A DNA stretch of 64,000 nucleotides from Psychrobacter aquimaris. Its GTDB lineage: Bacteria > Pseudomonadota > Gammaproteobacteria > Pseudomonadales > Moraxellaceae. Numbering within the stretch: the stretch's first letter is position 1; each line of letters begins with the position of its first letter. The translations under genes and the position numbers were made by a program. The stretch lies in the NCBI RefSeq assembly GCF_016107525.1, contig NZ_JABASR010000009.1, positions 112,499-176,498 on the forward strand, written 5' to 3'. Positions 28,099-37,785 of the stretch are shown in pieces. Below the pieces are notes generated by a model. It did no database searches. It was not told where the DNA came from and worked only from the letters and a program-made list of their open reading frames with translations.

Positions 28099-30411
28099 TT
28101 ACGCGGCTAGGTTTTGTTCTGTTAAGTCATTATTAATCGGTAGTATTAAGGTGAATGTGGTACCAACGCCTTCGGTCGATACGACTTTGATATCGCCATT
28201 ATGTTGCTCCATAATTTGCTGACTGATAGCCATCCCCAGTCCTGTGCCTTCGCCTGCGCCTTTAGTGGTAAAGAACGGCTCAAAGATTTGATTGAGAACT
28301 TCTGAATTCATGCCTTTGCCGTTATCGATGACATCAATATAAACATTGTGATCATCGGCACGCGTCCGTACTTCGATTTTGCCATCCTGTTTTTCTCCCA
28401 TGGCTTGTGAGGCATTATTCAATAGGTTGACCAAGACTTGGTTGATTTGCGACGGCGAGCATTTCACTTCAGGCGTGGGTGCAAAGTCAGTCACAATCTC
28501 TTGATGTCTAATAGAGTTACCAGCGATTTTAAGCGAGGCTTCGATACATTCGCGCACATCGATGGTTTTCACTTTTGACTCATCAAGACGAGCAAAATTG
28601 CGTAGGTTTAACACCATCTCAGTGATTTGCTCGACGCCAAATAACGAATCTTTAATCAGCTCTTTTAATTCAGCTGACAGGTCGTCTTCTTGGATGTCAT
28701 CAGAAGCATGGATAATATCTGACAATAGCTTGTCAATTTTGCCATCAGTCGCCGCGTCAGTTTTAACGCTTTTTAACCCTTGTACCAATTCAATCAGCTC
28801 TTCGTATTGCTCCGTCAACTGACCGATAATTTCTAGGTTATTTTGCACATAAGACAAGGGTGTATTTACTTCGTGAGCAACGCCTGCCACCATTTGTCCT
28901 AACGTTGCCATTTTTTCTGAACGAATCAATTGTAGCTGAGAGTTTTTCAGCTCTTTTAGTGTCTCTTGCAGCTCAGCAGTACGTTCTTCGACTTTAATCT
29001 CTAGCTGTTGGTTAATGTTGGCAAGCTTACCTTCGTTAGACTGGATTCGGTCTAGTAGGTCATTAATAGAGCCGTTGACCATTCCAATTTCGTTGCGACC
29101 TTCTGCGAATTTAACCTCGCTCAGCTTATTGTATTGCTTATTATTAATTAAGTTTTCTGCTTCAGAGATTTTATCAGTGGTTTCTTTCAAGGGTTTGAAT
29201 GCTAAGAAAGTCAGCATGAAGTAAATGACGCCAGCCGTAATCAATAGCGCCAATGCAATCCAGTTAATCAAGTTTTCGCTGAGATTATCCGCAATGGCGT
29301 TAATTTCAGCATCAGGCTGGACAACGATCAGCTTCCAATAAGTCTCAGGAATCTCAAAGACATAGGCTTGACTGCCGTTGTAGTAGCTGTCTTTTGCCAA
29401 CTCAAAGCTCTGTAATAAGCGGCTGTCCATGGCGTTTTGCTTGTTTTCATCGTTATTCAAGTAAGCGGCGTAGTTAACCAAATAATAGCCTTTTGCCGTA
29501 CCAGTTTCGGCCTTATCAAGCGTGGTCAGTACCTGCTGGATTTGCGGTGACACGTTAGCAGCGACTTGTTCGATAATCTCATTACGTTGGACATCTAAGA
29601 AATCAAGCACGGGTTGCCAAGCAGGGTCTGAGTTGATGACTTGTTTGATATCAAGCGGCGTACCAGTTTTCTCATCAATATAGCTTAAGCGTTCAGGGTT
29701 AGAAGAGGCGATCACCTTGTCACTATTATCCAGCAATAGAATGTAACCTGAGCCTGAACTTTCGCTTAACTTGACGATGTTCTCTTGTAGCTGGTTCAGC
29801 GTAAAGTTAACTGTACTGGCACCCCAGAACTGATTGTCACGCTCGATTGCCACGCCACAGCTCATCGCAAGCTCGCCTTTGGTTTGGCTGGCGCGGACAT
29901 GGTTCCAAATACAGCTGTCAGGTTTGAGCAGTTTTAAGACGCTAAACCAATCTTCTTGATAATAAGGATTGCTAGGATTTGGATCGCTCAACAGCGCTTG
30001 ATAGTCGCCGTTTTGACGAACCATCAAAAATGGATGGGTCGCGGTATTTGCCCCAAGTGCGCCTTTTGCAGGCCAAATGCCGCCACTACCCAAAAGATTA
30101 TAATCACGCTTATCAAAGGCATTGGCAGTACTGGTTTGTAAAATCGCTTCTTCCGTGGGCAAGGTTTGCGCGCTTTGCTGTAGCAGCAAGGCACTACGCA
30201 TCACCCGATTGATATCAGCAGAGATACTATTGACTGCCGTATTACCACGTTCAGCCACCAGTTTTGCAGATTCAAGGCGGATTTTCTCATAGCCCTCTTT
30301 ATCAACAACATAAACGACGACGGCCAGTACGACCGCAAAAGCAATAAATAGAATGGTGGTTACTTGGGTACTGACTTGATTAAAAAAGCCAACTTTGTTG
30401 GAGGCACTCAT
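28099..30411 (-). CDS. Membrane-bound sensor histidine kinase with a large periplasmic domain
   Basis: About 770 residues. A first membrane helix near residues 15-40 is followed by a periplasmic sensor region of some 350 residues (Cache-like in layout). A second helix lies near 385-410, then a HAMP-like linker and a coiled coil (IEVKVEERTAELQETL). The dimerisation domain has phospho-acceptor His near 510 in GVAHEVNTPLSYVQNN, and the ATPase domain has the N box near 665 (NQVLVNLLNNASQAM) plus DNGKGM and GLGMAISQQIMEQH. The signal is unknown. AAGGA supports the ATG at 30411 over an upstream in-frame codon. It forms a pair with the double-receiver regulator downstream. Confidence 0.85.
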   Translation of the reverse strand: MSASNKVGFFNQVSTQVTTILFIAFAVVLAVVVYVVDKEGYEKIRLESAKLVAERGNTAVNSISADINRVMRSALLLQQSAQTLPTEEAILQTSTANAFDKRDYNLLGSGGIWPAKGALGANTATHPFLMVRQNGDYQALLSDPNPSNPYYQEDWFSVLKLLKPDSCIWNHVRASQTKGELAMSCGVAIERDNQFWGASTVNFTLNQLQENIVKLSESSGSGYILLLDNSDKVIASSNPERLSYIDEKTGTPLDIKQVINSDPAWQPVLDFLDVQRNEIIEQVAANVSPQIQQVLTTLDKAETGTAKGYYLVNYAAYLNNDENKQNAMDSRLLQSFELAKDSYYNGSQAYVFEIPETYWKLIVVQPDAEINAIADNLSENLINWIALALLITAGVIYFMLTFLAFKPLKETTDKISEAENLINNKQYNKLSEVKFAEGRNEIGMVNGSINDLLDRIQSNEGKLANINQQLEIKVEERTAELQETLKELKNSQLQLIRSEKMATLGQMVAGVAHEVNTPLSYVQNNLEIIGQLTEQYEELIELVQGLKSVKTDAATDGKIDKLLSDIIHASDDIQEDDLSAELKELIKDSLFGVEQITEMVLNLRNFARLDESKVKTIDVRECIEASLKIAGNSIRHQEIVTDFAPTPEVKCSPSQINQVLVNLLNNASQAMGEKQDGKIEVRTRADDHNVYIDVIDNGKGMNSEVLNQIFEPFFTTKGAGEGTGLGMAISQQIMEQHNGDIKVVSTEGVGTTFTLILPINNDLTEQNLAA

Positions 30412-31068
30412 GATGGTGATATTCCTTGGATAATAGTGACCACGAAGAAGAGTGCCAATGCTATATATGGGTGGCAATCAAGCAGGTGGTAATGCGTAAT
30501 CTTAGTTGAAATGATCTGTACATAATGGCAAAAAATTAAAAGTATTAACTTTACTCTTATAACTTAACCGACTTTATTATCTGTGTTTTTATAACTTAAA
30601 GGACTATAAAAGGCTGCACTGTGCCCATAAATCCTGAAAGATAATTAATCATGAATACTAGGCGGCAAAAGGGTATGGGTAGACGTGGGCTTGAATAATT
30701 CCGGTAAGAAAAAATAAACGTTCTATTGCATTTATTAACAATACAGAAGCAATTTTATAATGACAATATTTTTTCTGTACTTGCGAGTCGTTATCTTATT
30801 GTTTTATATGACCAACTTATGCTTGGCGTTGACATAATCTTGCAAGAATCTGCTCTTGAAAAGTCAACTTAGCGCACTCATCTAGCTGCTAACGTTATAT
30901 AATGGTCGGCTTTATCTTGCGACCTAGCTAATGAGCTGACGCTGCCGGTATGGCCGGTGACCTCTCAGACTGTTAAGTAATGACATCGCGCTAGTGATTC
31001 ACGCTAGCAAACCTCATTATGAGCTATCTATTTTTTTCCTATTATCTGAGTACAAAAGACATCGCCCT
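30412..31068. other. Divergent intergenic region between the histidine kinase and rapA
   Basis: About 655 bases. A TATAAT lies at 30898-30903 in rapA orientation, but no good -35 accompanies it. No ORF, RNA gene or repeat is recognised. Confidence 0.35.
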
Positions 31069-33957
31069 ATGACTACCTCTATCGCTTCATTGCACAATAC
31101 TGAATTTGCCGTTGGTCAACGTTATTTATCTGATACGGAGTCCGAGCTGGGCTTGGGTGTGGTCATCGATGTAGACGACCGATGTGTGCACATTCTATTT
31201 CCACAAAGTGAAGAGACTCGCGTCTACGCCAAAAACTCCGCGCCATTATCACGTGTGGTGTTCAAAGTTGGCGATAGTATTTCTGATCAAGCGGGTAAGA
31301 GCTACACAGTAACCGCGGTCGAAGAAGTGATGGGTGTACTCAAATACAGTGTCGATGAGCATGAACGCGGCATTATGGAAACCCGTTTGGCTGCCAATAT
31401 CACCTTGGCTAAGCCGCTCGAGCGTCTGCTGGCTGGTCGGATTGAGCGCGGCGATTGGTATGAGCTGCGTCAAGATATCTTGCGTATGCAGTCGGCGCTG
31501 GCTGGTCATCCTCTTAAAGGTTTGATGGGTGCGCGTGTCGATATCATTGAGCATCAGCTCTATATCGCTCATGAAGTTGGCAAACGTATCGCACCGCGTG
31601 TGTTGCTCGCTGACGAAGTTGGTTTGGGTAAAACCATAGAAGCAGGTTTGATTATCCATCAACAGCTGCTAACGGGCAAAGCTGAGCGTGTGCTCATTCT
31701 TGTACCAGACAGTCTACAATATCAGTGGATGATTGAGCTGCGTCGTCGTTTTAATCTAAATTTTGCCTTATTTGATTTGGTACGTGCAGCAGCCATTAAA
31801 GAACACGATCCTGAGCAAAATGTCTTTGCCACTGAGCAATGTATCATTGCGGGTATGGATTTATTACTCGATCACCCTGATTTGTACGACCAAGCGATGG
31901 ATGCAGGGTTTGATTTATTGGTGGTCGATGAAGCGCATCATCTGCATTGGGATGAGGCACAAGGCGGCAATGATAAGTATGACTTGATTGCTGATTTTGC
32001 CGAAGAAACGCCAGGGGTCATGCTATTGACAGCAACGCCTGAACAGCTTGGGGCACAAAGTCACTTTGCTCGTTTGCGTTTGCTCGATCCAGATCGTTTT
32101 GATGATTTGGATGAGTTTATTGATGGTCAAGAAGCCTTTGCTGAAACGGCTGCCGTAGCTGGTGTATTGATCGAAGATAAGCCATTAAGCGACAGTCAAA
32201 TTGCTGCTTTAAGCAGCTTGTTAGACATCAGTCTTGATGAATTGGCAACGATTAATGATGACGAAAAATTGCGCACCTATGCGCTTAATGAATTACTTGA
32301 CCGTCATGGTACAGGTCGTATTCTATTCCGTAATACCCGTGAGAGCGTTAAAGGGTTTTATGGTCGTAGCAGTCAGCCGTATCCACTGGCATTGCCTGCA
32401 GCATGGAAAGACAGCTATCAAACTAATGGTAAATTGCGTGAGCAGCTATGGGGCGAAGAAAATCAACCTGATGGTGGCTGGCTAGAAGATGACCCACGTG
32501 TGCCTTGGTTGATTGATATTTTGCGCGGCGAGCTTAAGCATAAAAAAGTGCTGTTGATTGCCCGTAGTGGCGCGACGGTTGAGAGCTTGGAGGCGGTATT
32601 ACGCTTACATGCTGGTATCAAAACCGCTATCTTTACCGAGCAAATGACTTTACTTGAGCGTGACCAAGCCGCAGCGTTCTTTGCCGATAGCGAAGGCGCA
32701 CAGATATTGTTGTGCTCGGAGATTGGCTCAGAAGGTCGTAACTTCCAGTTTGCAAGCCAGCTGATATTGTGGGATTTGCCAGCCAATCCTGATACCTTAG
32801 AGCAGCGAATCGGTCGCCTAGATCGTATCGGACAAACGCAGCAAATTATGCTCCATGTACCTTATGTACAGGGCACCGCACAAGAGCGACTGTATCATTG
32901 GTATCACGATGCGCTGAATATGTTTAATCAAATTTCACCGACGGCGCAGAGCGTGCAAGAGCAGTATATCCAAGAGCTAAAACCCATGCTTGAGGGTGCG
33001 GATACTGACGAGAACCGTGCGATACTACAAGATATTATCGAAGAAGCGAAACAGACGCGATTGGGGCTAGAAGCACAGCTGCAAGCGGGTCGTGATCGCC
33101 TATTAGAATACAACTCGTGTCGCCCACGTGTTGCTAAACGTATCGCTGACGCCATGCGCGATTTTGATGGTCATAATCTATTGCCGCAGTTTATTGAGCG
33201 CTTTTTTGCCTCAGCCAATATCGATCACAATATCCAGCGCGATGGCTCGTGGGTAATCGCTCCGATTGATAGTACTGAAATTAGTGATTATATCGATGGT
33301 CTGCCACTCGGTGACGAAGACGGTATGACGTTGACATTCGAGCGTGAGCAAGCACTGCAGCGTGAAGATATCGAATTTATCACTCACGAACATCCATTGA
33401 TGCGCGCAATTTATGAGTTGGCGAGTACCAGCACCTTTGGTAATACCACGGTGGCGATGCTAAAAAGTTCTGCTGTACCACAAGGTATGGTGCTGCTCGA
33501 AGTGAATTTCCGCGTTGAAGCCATTGCGCCAAGATTGTTGAATTTACCAGCGACGCTGACCACGCAAAATATCCGTGTGTTTATCAGTGAGCAAGGCAGT
33601 GATTTGTCCTCGCGTATCAGCGCGGAGATGATTATGCCGCACATTGAGCGTCTGGATAAAAACCGCGCTCGCCAAGTCATTAAAGTACGCGGTGATGTGA
33701 TTGAGCAGCGTTATTATGAAGCGGAAGAGATTGCCCGTCAGCAGTTAGCTGAGATTGGTGAACAAGCTAGTGCCCGTTTTAGCCAGCAGTGGTCACGTGA
33801 AATCAAACGCCTAAAGCATCTACAAACGATTAATCCTAACGTACGTCCTGCTGAGATTGAGCGCTTGGAGCAGCTAAAAGCCCAAGGTGAGCAAGCACTA
33901 GGTAGTCTATCCTTAGTCCCAGACTCTATTCGTGTGTTAGTGGCAGTGAAGCCATAA
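31069..33957 (+). CDS. rapA: RNA polymerase-associated ATPase RapA
   Basis: A Swi2/Snf2 ATPase of about 962 residues (E. coli RapA is 968). The N-terminal Tudor-like region starts FAVGQRYLSDTESELGLGVV. The Walker A motif is LADEVGLGKT near residue 182 and the DEAH box is VVDEAHHLHW near 285. Later helicase motifs include LLTATPEQLG, CSEIGSEGRNFQFASQL and EQRIGRLDRIGQ. RapA binds core RNA polymerase and helps recycle it after termination. The ATG at 31069 is chosen because the RapA homology starts just after it. No strong Shine-Dalgarno is seen. A terminator follows. Confidence 0.96.
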   Translation: MTTSIASLHNTEFAVGQRYLSDTESELGLGVVIDVDDRCVHILFPQSEETRVYAKNSAPLSRVVFKVGDSISDQAGKSYTVTAVEEVMGVLKYSVDEHERGIMETRLAANITLAKPLERLLAGRIERGDWYELRQDILRMQSALAGHPLKGLMGARVDIIEHQLYIAHEVGKRIAPRVLLADEVGLGKTIEAGLIIHQQLLTGKAERVLILVPDSLQYQWMIELRRRFNLNFALFDLVRAAAIKEHDPEQNVFATEQCIIAGMDLLLDHPDLYDQAMDAGFDLLVVDEAHHLHWDEAQGGNDKYDLIADFAEETPGVMLLTATPEQLGAQSHFARLRLLDPDRFDDLDEFIDGQEAFAETAAVAGVLIEDKPLSDSQIAALSSLLDISLDELATINDDEKLRTYALNELLDRHGTGRILFRNTRESVKGFYGRSSQPYPLALPAAWKDSYQTNGKLREQLWGEENQPDGGWLEDDPRVPWLIDILRGELKHKKVLLIARSGATVESLEAVLRLHAGIKTAIFTEQMTLLERDQAAAFFADSEGAQILLCSEIGSEGRNFQFASQLILWDLPANPDTLEQRIGRLDRIGQTQQIMLHVPYVQGTAQERLYHWYHDALNMFNQISPTAQSVQEQYIQELKPMLEGADTDENRAILQDIIEEAKQTRLGLEAQLQAGRDRLLEYNSCRPRVAKRIADAMRDFDGHNLLPQFIERFFASANIDHNIQRDGSWVIAPIDSTEISDYIDGLPLGDEDGMTLTFEREQALQREDIEFITHEHPLMRAIYELASTSTFGNTTVAMLKSSAVPQGMVLLEVNFRVEAIAPRLLNLPATLTTQNIRVFISEQGSDLSSRISAEMIMPHIERLDKNRARQVIKVRGDVIEQRYYEAEEIARQQLAEIGEQASARFSQQWSREIKRLKHLQTINPNVRPAEIERLEQLKAQGEQALGSLSLVPDSIRVLVAVKP

Positions 33958-34454
33958 ATTCAAATGATTAAAAGAACGAGATGCCATCAAACATCTCGTT
34001 TTTTTTATGGCTAATATCATTTATATTAGGGCGTGTCCTAAGGTGTGTTAAGCAAAATTATCAACATGATATCGCCAAGTGAGCGTCGCTCTCTAGTCAA
34101 AGCCATCGATATTGGGTAAGATGTTTATCTTTTCTATTTATAGCCCATTCGCTATAAAAGGGTGACCGCGTCTCGTGTGAAGTATCACATATACGTTTGC
34201 ACTCGATTGCTTTGTACTTCTTTTAAGCTGGAACAACTATATAATAAATGCTGGTGATAGCGCTGCTATGACTGTATTTTTTGTTCTAAAATTTTCGTGT
34301 TAAATCTCTCTTGTGCATTTTCAGCAAGTGATTTCATATTATTTTACATTCAAATGCAAAGTGTCTTTTGTCTTTCGCTATATCATATTGATATCGTTAG
34401 GTGCGTATTTTCAGATGCTTAGCGTTTTTAATAAAAATAAGGAAACATATCGTC
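33958..34454. other. Intergenic region between rapA and tesB
   Basis: About 495 bases. It holds the rapA terminator and a single GGGCGTGTCC end-like sequence at 34029-34038 preceded by TA, resembling the end of the element at 11500-11669 but without a matching second end. Nothing else is recognised. Confidence 0.4.
33975..34007 (+). terminator. Rho-independent terminator of rapA
   Basis: A 9-bp stem AACGAGATG/CATCTCGTT with an eight-base loop and a run of T. It starts 18 bases after the rapA stop. Confidence 0.9.
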
Positions 34455-35357
34455 ATGTCCGATTATTCGCAACTGATTGATGAGCTGCTAGCTACTGTAG
34501 CACTTATTGAAGTGACCCCCGATGTCTTTGAGGGTAAGAGCCATGACTATGTTGGCAGTCGTATTTTTGGTGGACAAGTGCTCGCCCAAGCCATCATGGC
34601 GGCAGCGCATACGCTGGATAAAGACAAACCCTGTCATTCATTGCACGGGTATTTTTTACGCGGTGGTGATATCACGCAGCCAGTGATTTATCAGGTACGC
34701 CGCTTGCGTGACGGTCGTAGTCTGTCTGCGCGTGAAGTGACGGCGATTCAGTATAAAGAGGTGCGCGGTAAAGCACCTATTGAGCAAGTAATATTTTCAA
34801 TGATAGCCTCGTTTTCGCCGATGGAAGAGGGTTTAGAGTATCAAGAAGACATGCCTGTCTATCCGCCACCGGAGGATTTACTGGCTGAGCAAGATTTAAA
34901 AGAAGAGTATGTCGGAAAAGTTCCAGACGCGCTCAAAGCCCGCTTTATGCGCCGTCGCCATGTCGAAATTAAACCGGTTAAACCGCGTGATCCGATTCAT
35001 CCAGAGCCAATGAAACCAAAGCAGGCGAACTGGTTGCGTATCCGCGAATTGGGTAATCAACCTGTTGCGATTCAACAAGCGCTATTGGCATTTTCGTCCG
35101 ATTTTTATCTGGTTGGTACAGGGCTGATGTCGCACGGTGTTAGCTTTATGACCAGTGGCTTACAGGCGGCCAGTATCGATCACTCGATGCATTTTCATCG
35201 TAATTTTGATTTAAACGGTTGGATGCTATACGACATGTGGAGTGATACCACGTCTAATGCTAAAGGCTTGAACCATGGGCAGTTTTGGCAAGATGGTAAG
35301 CTGGTTGCTACGGTACAGCAAGAAGGTCTGATGCGTTTGCGAGTGCCGAAGTCTTAG
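34455..35357 (+). CDS. tesB: Acyl-CoA thioesterase II
   Basis: A 300-residue double-hotdog thioesterase. The segments GKSHDYVGSRIFGGQVLAQA and HSLHGYFLRGGD near the N-terminus and SIDHSMHFHRNFDLNGWMLYD near the C-terminus contain the active-site Asp and neighbours of TesB. It hydrolyses acyl-CoA to free fatty acid and CoA. The ATG at 34455 has AAGGA about 10 bases upstream. The earlier in-frame start has no support. It shares a terminator with mutY. Confidence 0.93.
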   Translation: MSDYSQLIDELLATVALIEVTPDVFEGKSHDYVGSRIFGGQVLAQAIMAAAHTLDKDKPCHSLHGYFLRGGDITQPVIYQVRRLRDGRSLSAREVTAIQYKEVRGKAPIEQVIFSMIASFSPMEEGLEYQEDMPVYPPPEDLLAEQDLKEEYVGKVPDALKARFMRRRHVEIKPVKPRDPIHPEPMKPKQANWLRIRELGNQPVAIQQALLAFSSDFYLVGTGLMSHGVSFMTSGLQAASIDHSMHFHRNFDLNGWMLYDMWSDTTSNAKGLNHGQFWQDGKLVATVQQEGLMRLRVPKS

Positions 35358-35382
35358 TTTTCTACATATTTACCATCACCAT

Positions 35383-35421
35383 AAAAAAGCGACTCACTAT
35401 CAATAGTGAGTCGCTTTTTTA
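35383..35421. terminator. Bidirectional rho-independent terminator
   Basis: An 18-bp perfect arm pair (GCGACTCACTAT core) with a CA loop, A run and T run. It serves tesB on the plus strand and mutY on the minus strand. Confidence 0.92.
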
Positions 35422-35489
35422 TGTCATATAAATCGCTTTTCTAAGCAGTTAATTTTGAGGTCATTGGGGTGGAAGTACGGATTATGTGA

Positions 35490-36776
35490 TTACTCTAAAA
35501 TCTTTACCATTGCTCGTGGCAATCCAAGCGTTGCCTGAGCGTCAACAGCATTTAGCCAATTAATATTAATTTGTGCTGTCTGTAAGGCTTCAGTTATTTC
35601 AGCCGTTTGTTTAGCCGTTAAAGTCAGCGATTGCGGAGTCAAATACCAATGAAAATGGGTCAGTGAATGCTTAATAGAGGCATCGTCTAATAAAGTGTTA
35701 CTGACTGCTTTTGCTGCCAATGTATGCTTATCTAACCACTCGTTGATAATTTGTTCGGCAGTGGTAAATTCTGCCTCATAGACTTTTTCATTACTAGCAA
35801 CTTCTAATAGTCTATCATCGCTAGCGTCTGGTTTTTTAGCAGTCGTCTTCTTAATAACTTTGCCTGCAATTTTTTCAACAAACTGTAAAGGCAAACTCCA
35901 CAGTCCGCCCCAAATGCCATTGTCAGGGCGTTGTAGCCACAGTATTTTGCCATCAATATCTTCAATCAATAACGCATTGCTAAACTTGCTGGGTTTGGGC
36001 TGCTTTTTTGCTTTGACTGGGTAATCCGTTTCGCGCCCCTCAGCATGTGCTAGACAGTCATCTTGAAGTGGACATAGTAGGCAGGCAGGTTTGCTACGCG
36101 TGCATAACGTCGCGCCCATATCCATCATCGCTTGCGCGAATAACCCTGAATTCTCTATTGGGGTCAAACGCTCTGCCAATGCCCATAGTTCTTTGGTGGT
36201 GGCAGACTTAGTAATATCACCATCAATCGCTGCCCAACGCGTCAAGACACGTTTAACGTTACCATCGCAGATGACGCCATAACGATGTAAGCCCATCGCC
36301 ATAATTGCGCCAGCGGTCGATGGCCCCACGCCAGATATGGCTTCCCAACCAGCTAAGGTCTGCGGAAAACTGCCAGTCTCATCAATGACTTCGACCAGTT
36401 GTTTTGCGCCTTTATGCAAATTACGCGCGCGCGCATAATAACCAAGCCCCGCCCAATGCTCCGCCACGCTATCCCATTCTGCGGCCGCTAAATTTTGTAC
36501 CGTCGGAAACGATGCCATAAAACGGGCAAAGTAGGGCAGCACGGTCGTTACTTGTGTCTGCTGTAGCATGACTTCGGATAGCCAAACGATATAAGGATTG
36601 GGCGCGTCAGTTTGGTGTTGTTGCCATGGTAAATCGTGGCGACCATTCTCACTGAACCAATTAAGTAGGCGCGGGGCGAATGAATCGAGAGAAGTACCGA
36701 GTTGAGTAAAATCATTTTCTATCGTTGCAAGGTTTGCAGTGGGGGTAAGCTGAGTCATAGCATCAATTTTTGGCAT
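35490..36776 (-). CDS. mutY: A/G-specific adenine glycosylase MutY
   Basis: A 428-residue DNA repair enzyme. The catalytic region has HDLPWQQH, SEVMLQQTQVTTV and the helix-hairpin-helix ISGVGPSTAGAI. The 4Fe-4S cluster cysteines are in CTRSKPACLLCPLQDDC (C-x6-C-x2-C-x5-C). The C-terminal domain is Nudix-like (ILWLQRPDNGIWGGLWSLP) and reads 8-oxoguanine. It removes adenine paired with 8-oxoG. It is longer than E. coli MutY (350 residues), partly from an insertion around residues 300-340 and a 30-residue N-terminal extension. An ATG at 36758 is an alternative start. Confidence 0.95.
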   Translation of the reverse strand: MPKIDAMTQLTPTANLATIENDFTQLGTSLDSFAPRLLNWFSENGRHDLPWQQHQTDAPNPYIVWLSEVMLQQTQVTTVLPYFARFMASFPTVQNLAAAEWDSVAEHWAGLGYYARARNLHKGAKQLVEVIDETGSFPQTLAGWEAISGVGPSTAGAIMAMGLHRYGVICDGNVKRVLTRWAAIDGDITKSATTKELWALAERLTPIENSGLFAQAMMDMGATLCTRSKPACLLCPLQDDCLAHAEGRETDYPVKAKKQPKPSKFSNALLIEDIDGKILWLQRPDNGIWGGLWSLPLQFVEKIAGKVIKKTTAKKPDASDDRLLEVASNEKVYEAEFTTAEQIINEWLDKHTLAAKAVSNTLLDDASIKHSLTHFHWYLTPQSLTLTAKQTAEITEALQTAQININWLNAVDAQATLGLPRAMVKILE

Positions 36777-37149
36777 ATTAGTGCATGAATTATAACCGAT
36801 TTTTGAGAGAGGTGAGTTGATATTGCTGTTGTGCGCTGCTTGAGATCACCATGACGTAAGCGTCTTTCAAGGATGGGTGCTAAAAAACAGAGTATGTAAC
36901 AGAAACCTTAATTTAGAGTTGCAAATTTATAAAGTAAATCTTACAAAATTCAGTGAATTTTGTAGAAAAATTAACTTATTATTATTGTGCTTTTTGCAAG
37001 ATTATGATTCTCATTCTCGCTAGGGTTGCAAGAGCATTTTTGAGTTAACGATAACTCATTGTCTGGTTTCATCAACTAAGTTTATTAAAGCTTACTAAGC
37101 ATCATTTCAAACAAACGCTCACATGGATGAGTAATATTTAGGACTCTTT
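36777..37149. other. Divergent intergenic region with a Fur-box-like site
   Basis: About 370 AT-rich bases between mutY and the GlcG-like gene. The Fur-box-like site at 37000-37018 is the only clear element. Confidence 0.5.
37000..37018 (+). promoter_or_regulatory. Fur-box-like operator
   Basis: GATTATGATTCTCATTCTC matches the 19-bp Fur consensus (GATAATGATAATCATTATC) at 15 of 19 positions. It lies 132 bases upstream of the GlcG/HbpS-like gene, which fits iron or haem control. The promoter itself is not clearly identifiable. Confidence 0.6.
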
Positions 37150-37665
37150 ATGAAGTTAATTTCGAACTATTTATCTAAAGCATTATTGGCGCTAGCAGTC
37201 GTCGGCTGTTCAGCCAACGTTTTGGCAGCTAAGCCAAACCTAGTACTACAACAGCCCAATGTTTCTTTAGAGTTGGCCAATGAATTAATCGATGCCACCA
37301 TGGCAGCCTGTCACGCAGAGGGCAAATCTGCCGTTGTCGCGGTTGTTGATCGTGGTGGTAATCTTATTGCACTACAGCGCGATGATAACGTTGGCCCGCA
37401 TAATACTGATGCTGCTGTTCGTAAGGCATTTACGGCATTATCTACCAAAACACCATCACGCACCTTGGCGAATAATGCTCGCGCTAACCCAGACTCAAAT
37501 AACTTGAATACGGTAAATGATTTACTGTTGATCGGCGGTGGTGTGCCATTAAAATTTGGTAATGATGTGATCGGTGCTATTGCAGCGGGCGGCGCAGGCG
37601 GTGCAGTACAAGACGAAGCTTGTGCGTTGAAAGCTATCGAAAAAGTCATGCCTAAACAGAAGTAG
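37150..37665 (+). CDS. Exported GlcG/HbpS family haem-binding-like protein
   Basis: A 171-residue protein with an N-terminal signal peptide. Cleavage is possible after Ala26 (NVLA), but VVGC at 17-20 also matches a lipobox, so it could be lipid-anchored. The mature part is a GlcG/HbpS (DUF336) domain: AVVAVVDRGGNLIALQRDDN, KAFTALSTKTPSRTL and GGGVPLKFGNDVIGAIAAGGAGG. Relatives bind haem or act as small sensors. An upstream Fur-box-like site suggests a role in iron or haem handling, which is an inference. Its terminator lies at 37697-37725. Confidence 0.85.
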   Translation: MKLISNYLSKALLALAVVGCSANVLAAKPNLVLQQPNVSLELANELIDATMAACHAEGKSAVVAVVDRGGNLIALQRDDNVGPHNTDAAVRKAFTALSTKTPSRTLANNARANPDSNNLNTVNDLLLIGGGVPLKFGNDVIGAIAAGGAGGAVQDEACALKAIEKVMPKQK

Positions 37666-37696
37666 TTGATGACTTAGATATCGCTAACAGTAGATA

Positions 37697-37725
37697 TAAA
37701 AAAAAGCCCTTAGGGGCTTTTTTTG
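37697..37725. terminator. Rho-independent terminator
   Basis: The stem AAGCCC/GGGCTT with a TTAG loop, a long A run before and T run after. It serves the GlcG-like gene and possibly ylqF on the opposite strand. Confidence 0.85.
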
Positions 37726-37785
37726 CATGAGCTCTAGAATGATTTTATGCAGCTAACATGATTAGCAAAAATGACTGTCGATTTA

